From Streptomyces afghaniensis 772 (lineage in GTDB: Bacteria > Actinomycetota > Actinomycetes > Streptomycetales > Streptomycetaceae), in contig KE354236.1 in NCBI GenBank assembly GCA_000415505.1, positions 1 through 33,691 of the forward strand: a DNA stretch of 33,691 bases, given 5' to 3'. Below, one piece after another: positions 30,426 to 33,691 of the stretch. A program made the position numbers and the translations under genes. The notes beneath the pieces were generated by a model. It was not told the DNA's origin. It made no database searches and saw nothing but the letters and a program-made list of their open reading frames with translations. Numbering within the stretch: the first letter of the stretch is position 1; each line of letters begins with the position of its first letter.

Positions 30426-31178
30426 TCAGGCCAGGCCCGCGACCAGCTCCGCGATGTCCTTGCGGCGGCCCGTGAAGAACGGGACCTCCTCGCGGACGTG
30501 CCGGCGGGCCTCCGAGGCGCGCAGGTGACGCATGAGGTCGACGATGCGGTACAGCTCGTCGGCCTCGAAGGCGAGGATCCACTCGTAGTCGCCGAGGGAG
30601 AACGAGGCGACCGTGTTGGCACGCACGTCCGGGAAGCCACGGGCCATCTTGCCGTGGTCGGCGAGCATGCGGCGGCGGTCCTCGTCGGGCAGCAGGTACC
30701 AGTCGTAGGAGCGCACGAAGGGGTAGACGCTCACATAGTTGCGGGGCGTCTCGTCGGCGAGGAAGGCCGGGATGTGCGAGCGGTTGAACTCGGCGGGGCG
30801 GTGCAGCGCCATGTTCGACCACACCGGCGTGAGCGCCCGGCCCAGCTTCGTGCGGCGGAAGAGGTTGTACGCCTCCTGCAGCGCGTCGCTGGTCTCCGCG
30901 TGCCACCAGATCATGAGGTCGGCGTCGGCGCGCAGGCCCGAGACGTCGTACGTGCCGCGGATGGTCACGTCCTTGGCCGCGAGCTGGTCGAACAGCTCCT
31001 GGACCTCGTCGGCGTACCCGGCGCGGTCCTCGGGGAGGACGTCCTTCAGCTTGAAGACGGACCAGAGCGTGTAGCGGATGACCTCGTTGAGGTCCTTGGC
31101 CAGCTTGCCCTTGTTCGGGATGCGGTCGGGCTCGGCGCTGGAGGCCGTGGTGGAGGCGTCGTCACTCATGCTCCTCAT
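30426..31178 (-). CDS. hemQ: Coproheme decarboxylase HemQ (ChdC)
   Basis: 250 residues from ATG at 31176-31178, chosen because it overlaps the hemG stop as ATGA and has GGAG seven bases upstream; ATG at 31169 is an alternative. HemQ decarboxylates iron-coproporphyrin III to heme b with peroxide, the last step of the coproporphyrin-dependent pathway of Gram-positive bacteria. The chlorite-dismutase-type domain shows [21 protein letters not shown], the catalytic Tyr152 in [14 protein letters not shown], and the proximal His175 in [14 protein letters not shown]. Downstream partner of hemG. Confidence 0.95.
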   Translation of the reverse strand: MRSMSDDASTTASSAEPDRIPNKGKLAKDLNEVIRYTLWSVFKLKDVLPEDRAGYADEVQELFDQLAAKDVTIRGTYDVSGLRADADLMIWWHAETSDALQEAYNLFRRTKLGRALTPVWSNMALHRPAEFNRSHIPAFLADETPRNYVSVYPFVRSYDWYLLPDEDRRRMLADHGKMARGFPDVRANTVASFSLGDYEWILAFEADELYRIVDLMRHLRASEARRHVREEVPFFTGRRKDIAELVAGLA

Positions 31179-32639
31179 TCTCCCGCTCCGCCGTGCAGGC
31201 TCTGCACCGGGTGGGCGGTGAGCTCCTGCACACCCCGCAGGTCACCGTGGATCTGGTCGACGGCGGCGTACGCGCTCGCGATGCACGCCGGGATGCCGAC
31301 GCCGTCGTACTGCGCGCCGCACACGGCGAGCCCCGGGAGCTTCGCCACGTGCTCGCGGATGCGGGCCACGCGCGCGTGGTGGCCGACGGGGTACTGCGGC
31401 AGGCCGTCGTCCCAGCGGGTGACGCGGGTGGCGACGGGTGTGGCGTCCAGGCCGGTCGCCGCCTCCAGGTCGTGCCGGGAGACCGCCACGAGCTCGCTGT
31501 CGTCGCGCTGGAGGATCTCCGTCTCGCCGTACCGTCCGACGGAAGTGCGCAGGACGACGAGGTCGGGGTGCTCGTCGGCGATCCAGCCCCACTTCTGCGA
31601 GGCGAAGGTGGACGCCTTGATGGTGCGCCCGTCCACCGGCGGCACGAGAAAGCCGCTGCCCTCGGGCAGGCCCGCCTCGGCGCGGCGGTAGGCGAAGGTG
31701 ACCAGGGCCATGGAGGCGTACTCGACGCCGCCGAGCTCGGCGGCGGCCCCGGGGGACTGCGTGCGCAGGAGCCGGGCGGCGGCGGCAGCGGGGACGGCGA
31801 GCACCACTGCGTCCGCCCGCAGCACGCGCTCACCCGCGACCACGCGCCATCCGCCGCCGTCCGCGGCGCTGTGGCTCAGCTCCGTCACCGGCGTCCCCGT
31901 GAGGATCTCGCCCCCGCGTGCCCGCACCGCCTCCGCCACCGCCAGGGGCAGCGTGCCGACGCCGCCCTGGATGCCCATGAACACCGGGCCGGTCTGCTGG
32001 GCGGCGGCCGCCTTCGCCTGGATCTCGCGGACCCCCTCGTCAGGGAGGCATGACTCCGGGCCGCCTGGAAGAGCTGCGGAACGGCCGAGCGCATCGAGAT
32101 GCGGTACGCGTCGCCCGCGTACACGCCGCCCAGCAGGGGTTCCACCAGGCGGTCGACGACCTCGCGGCCGAGGCGCGCCGCCACGTACTCCCCGACGGCC
32201 ACGTCGTCGCCGACCTCCGTGCGGGGCAGCTCGGCGTCGCGGCCGATGCGGGCGAGGCCCTCGTCGGACAGCACGCCGGACAGGGCCGCGGCGGTGCCGG
32301 GCACGCCCATCACGTGTCCCTTGGGCATCGGGCGCAGCGCGCCCCGGGTCAGATCGAGGCCGTCGCGGTCGCGGGCGGCCGGAGCCGGTCGGCGAGGCCC
32401 ACCTCCCGGGCGAGCGCCACCGCCTCGGGGCGGCGGGCCAGCATCGACTCGGCACCGAGGTCCACGCGCGCGCCCGCGATGTCCCCGGGCAGCAGCTTGC
32501 CGCCGACCCGGCCGGAGGCCTCCAGCACGGTCACCCGCGCCCCGCGCTCCAGCAGCCGGTGCGCCGCGGCCAGTCCCGCGATTCCCGCCCCGATGACGAC
32601 GACCTGCCCCGTGCCCGCACGGGCTTGAACTTCGCGCAT
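31175..32639 (-). pseudogene. hemG: hemG/hemY (CgoX) coproporphyrinogen oxidase with two apparent frameshifts
   Basis: Three frames together encode one family protein. Frame one from ATG at 32637-32639 has the FAD motif VVVIGAGIAGLAAAHRLLERG and stops at 32349 after ATASI. The next frame resumes TRGALRPMPKGHVMG; a single missing C near 32350 would give SIWTRGAL. It runs to SHASL, where a missing C near 32038 leads into the third frame EGVREIQAKAAAA, ending at 31175. The span of 1465 bases plus two gives 489 codons, an intact 488-residue protein. The enzyme oxidises coproporphyrinogen III to coproporphyrin III for HemQ. Because it is needed for heme synthesis, I think these are sequencing errors; a true pseudogene is the alternative. 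Confidence 0.88.
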
Positions 32640-32716
32640 GCCCCCAGCCTCTCAGACCCCGCTGACAGCGCTTCCGTGCCCCGGTGTCCTGCACGAGTCC
32701 CGACCGTGACCGCATC

Positions 32717-32739
32717 GGAACCGTCCCGGACCAAACGTC
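32717..32739 (+). promoter_or_regulatory. Possible ECF-sigma promoter before the DUF4349 lipoprotein gene
   Basis: GGAAC (32717-32721), 15 bases, then GTC (32737-32739), resembling cell-envelope ECF promoters of Streptomyces. The spacing is at the short end. It lies 57 bases before the ATG at 32797, in the divergent hemG region. Confidence 0.3.
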
Positions 32740-32796
32740 CGGCACCTCTCGGGCGTCGAAGAAACGTCAGCCGAACCGATCCCGGGGGATGCCCAC

Positions 32797-33691
32797 ATGC
32801 GCACACGACGACCCGCCCGCCACCCCGCCCCGGCTCTCGCCGCGCTCCTGCTGGCCGGAGCCCTCGCGCTCACCGGATGCAGCGGCGCAGGAGAGGACTC
32901 CGCCGGCAGCAGCGCCGACCGGGGAGTCGCCGCTCCGCACGCGAACGACAAGGCCGGCGCGAACGAGGCCGCCCCCGGCGGTGCCGGAAGCGGAGCCCGG
33001 GCGACCGCCCCGCCGAAGCTCCCCACGAGCCACATCATCCGCACGGCGTCCCTGACCGTGCAGGTCAAGGACGTCCCGAAGGCCCTGGAGGAGGCCCGCG
33101 CCGGTACCGAGAGCGCGGGCGGCTACGTCGGCAACGAGACCACCACCCGGGACGGGGAGGGCCACGAGCGCACACGGGTCGTGCTGCGCGTCCCCGTCGA
33201 GAAGTACGACGAGGTCCTCACCGAGCTGGAGGGCGCGGGCAAGCTCCTCGACCGCAGCGCCAAGGCGGAGGACGTCACCGACCAGGTCGTGGACGTGGAG
33301 AGCCGGATCAAGTCGCAGCGCGCGAGTGTGGCCCGGATCCGCGAGCTGATGGACCAGGCCACCAAGCTCAGCGACGTGGTGACCCTGGAGGGCGAGCTGA
33401 GCACCCGCCAGGCCGACCTGGAGGCGCTGCTCGCGCGCCAGGCGTCCCTGAAGGACCGCACGAGCCTGGCCACCATCACCCTGTCGCTGTCCGAGACCCC
33501 GGTGAAGAAGGAGAAGGCCAAGGACGACGACCCGGGGTTCGTGGACGCTGTCGCGGGCGGCTGGAACGCGTTCGTGACGATGCTGCGCTGGCTCGCGGTG
33601 GCACTCGGCGCGGTCCTGCCGTTCGCGGCGGTGCCGCCTGCTCACGTTGCTGTGGCTGCGCGTCGTCCGCCCCCGCCTCCCGGCGGCGCCC
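32797..33691 (+). CDS. DUF4349 lipoprotein, cut by the window end and probably frameshifted
   Basis: Starts at ATG 32797 (MRTRRPARHP) with a signal peptide ending in the lipobox LTGC (Cys28), then a low-complexity spacer. The DUF4349 domain follows: IIRTASLTVQVKDVPKALEEA, GGYVGNETTTRDGEG, RVPVEKYDEVLTEL, and a coiled-coil region DVVDVESRIKSQRAS with LEGELSTRQADLEALLARQ. A membrane helix begins FVTMLRWLAVALGAVLPFAAV. In this frame it continues PPAHVAVAARRPPPPP, but the next frame from 33638 reads LLTLLWLRVVRPRLPAAP, the expected end of the helix and its basic anchor. I infer an indel of one or two bases near 33631-33637. No stop is reached in the window. Confidence 0.85.
   Translation, partial: MRTRRPARHPAPALAALLLAGALALTGCSGAGEDSAGSSADRGVAAPHANDKAGANEAAPGGAGSGARATAPPKLPTSHIIRTASLTVQVKDVPKALEEARAGTESAGGYVGNETTTRDGEGHERTRVVLRVPVEKYDEVLTELEGAGKLLDRSAKAEDVTDQVVDVESRIKSQRASVARIRELMDQATKLSDVVTLEGELSTRQADLEALLARQASLKDRTSLATITLSLSETPVKKEKAKDDDPGFVDAVAGGWNAFVTMLRWLAVALGAVLPFAAVPPAHVAVAARRPPPPPGGA

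Noticed and set aside
1..33691. Mobile elements, CRISPR arrays, tRNA or rRNA genes, prophage or integrase
   Set aside because: None was recognised on either strand; base composition and codon use look even across the window apart from short AT-richer control regions.

Overview
The window is typical chromosomal DNA of a Streptomyces (or very close relative). It has very high G+C with GC-rich third codon positions, many GTG starts, 4-base stop/start overlaps, and characteristic neighbours (murC-msrB, a coproporphyrin-type heme pair hemG-hemQ, zapE/AFG1-like ATPase, choline-oxidation operon). No rRNA, tRNA, CRISPR array, insertion sequence or prophage gene was seen. Calls rest on reading motifs and gene order by eye; no database search was run.

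Layout. 1-2.5 kb (minus): a three-gene translationally coupled set of Trypco1-type protein, trypsin-like protease and TPR/hydrolase-like membrane protein; it looks like an actinobacterial conflict or signalling cassette and is the most accessory-looking part. 2.6-6.1 kb (minus): msrB, murC, a small stress-protein-like gene and a RibD-C-type reductase. 6.1-10 kb (plus): zapE-like ATPase, then a small secreted protein, beta-carbonic anhydrase and SulP transporter, probably one bicarbonate/CO2 unit. 10-13.5 kb (plus): SPFH/band-7 protein, Tat-exported PhoX-like protein, PPK2-type polyphosphate kinase. 13.5-14.4 kb (minus): ArsR-type repressor with an SRPBCC protein, with a clear operator over its own start codon. 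14.5-17.1 kb (plus): FAD/Rieske oxidoreductase, polysaccharide deacetylase lipoprotein, a 59-residue zinc-ribbon gene. 17.1-20.5 kb: ABC exporter pair (minus), Pth2-like protein and a four-helix membrane protein (plus), potassium channel (minus). 20.7-22.1 kb (plus): MNIO/DUF692 enzyme with a fused C-terminal domain. 22.1-26.7 kb (minus): aldehyde dehydrogenase, GMC oxidoreductase and APC permease, a choline-to-glycine-betaine operon. 27-30.4 kb (plus): secreted DUF4142 protein, TIGR04222-like membrane protein, secreted TAP-type peptidase. 30.4-32.6 kb (minus): hemG and hemQ. 32.8 kb to the end (plus): DUF4349 lipoprotein.

Genes are tightly packed. Several convergent pairs share a hairpin that contains both stop codons, or abut or overlap at their stops. 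Three genes (the one at the left edge, hemG, and the one at the right edge) show frame breaks that one or two bases would repair. For hemG, adding two bases restores a full-length frame, so I suspect sequence errors rather than decayed genes. The most interesting candidates for new biology are the Trypco1/protease/TPR-hydrolase set, the MNIO enzyme with its fused domain and distant TIGR04222 neighbour, and several well-defined but unassigned operators.
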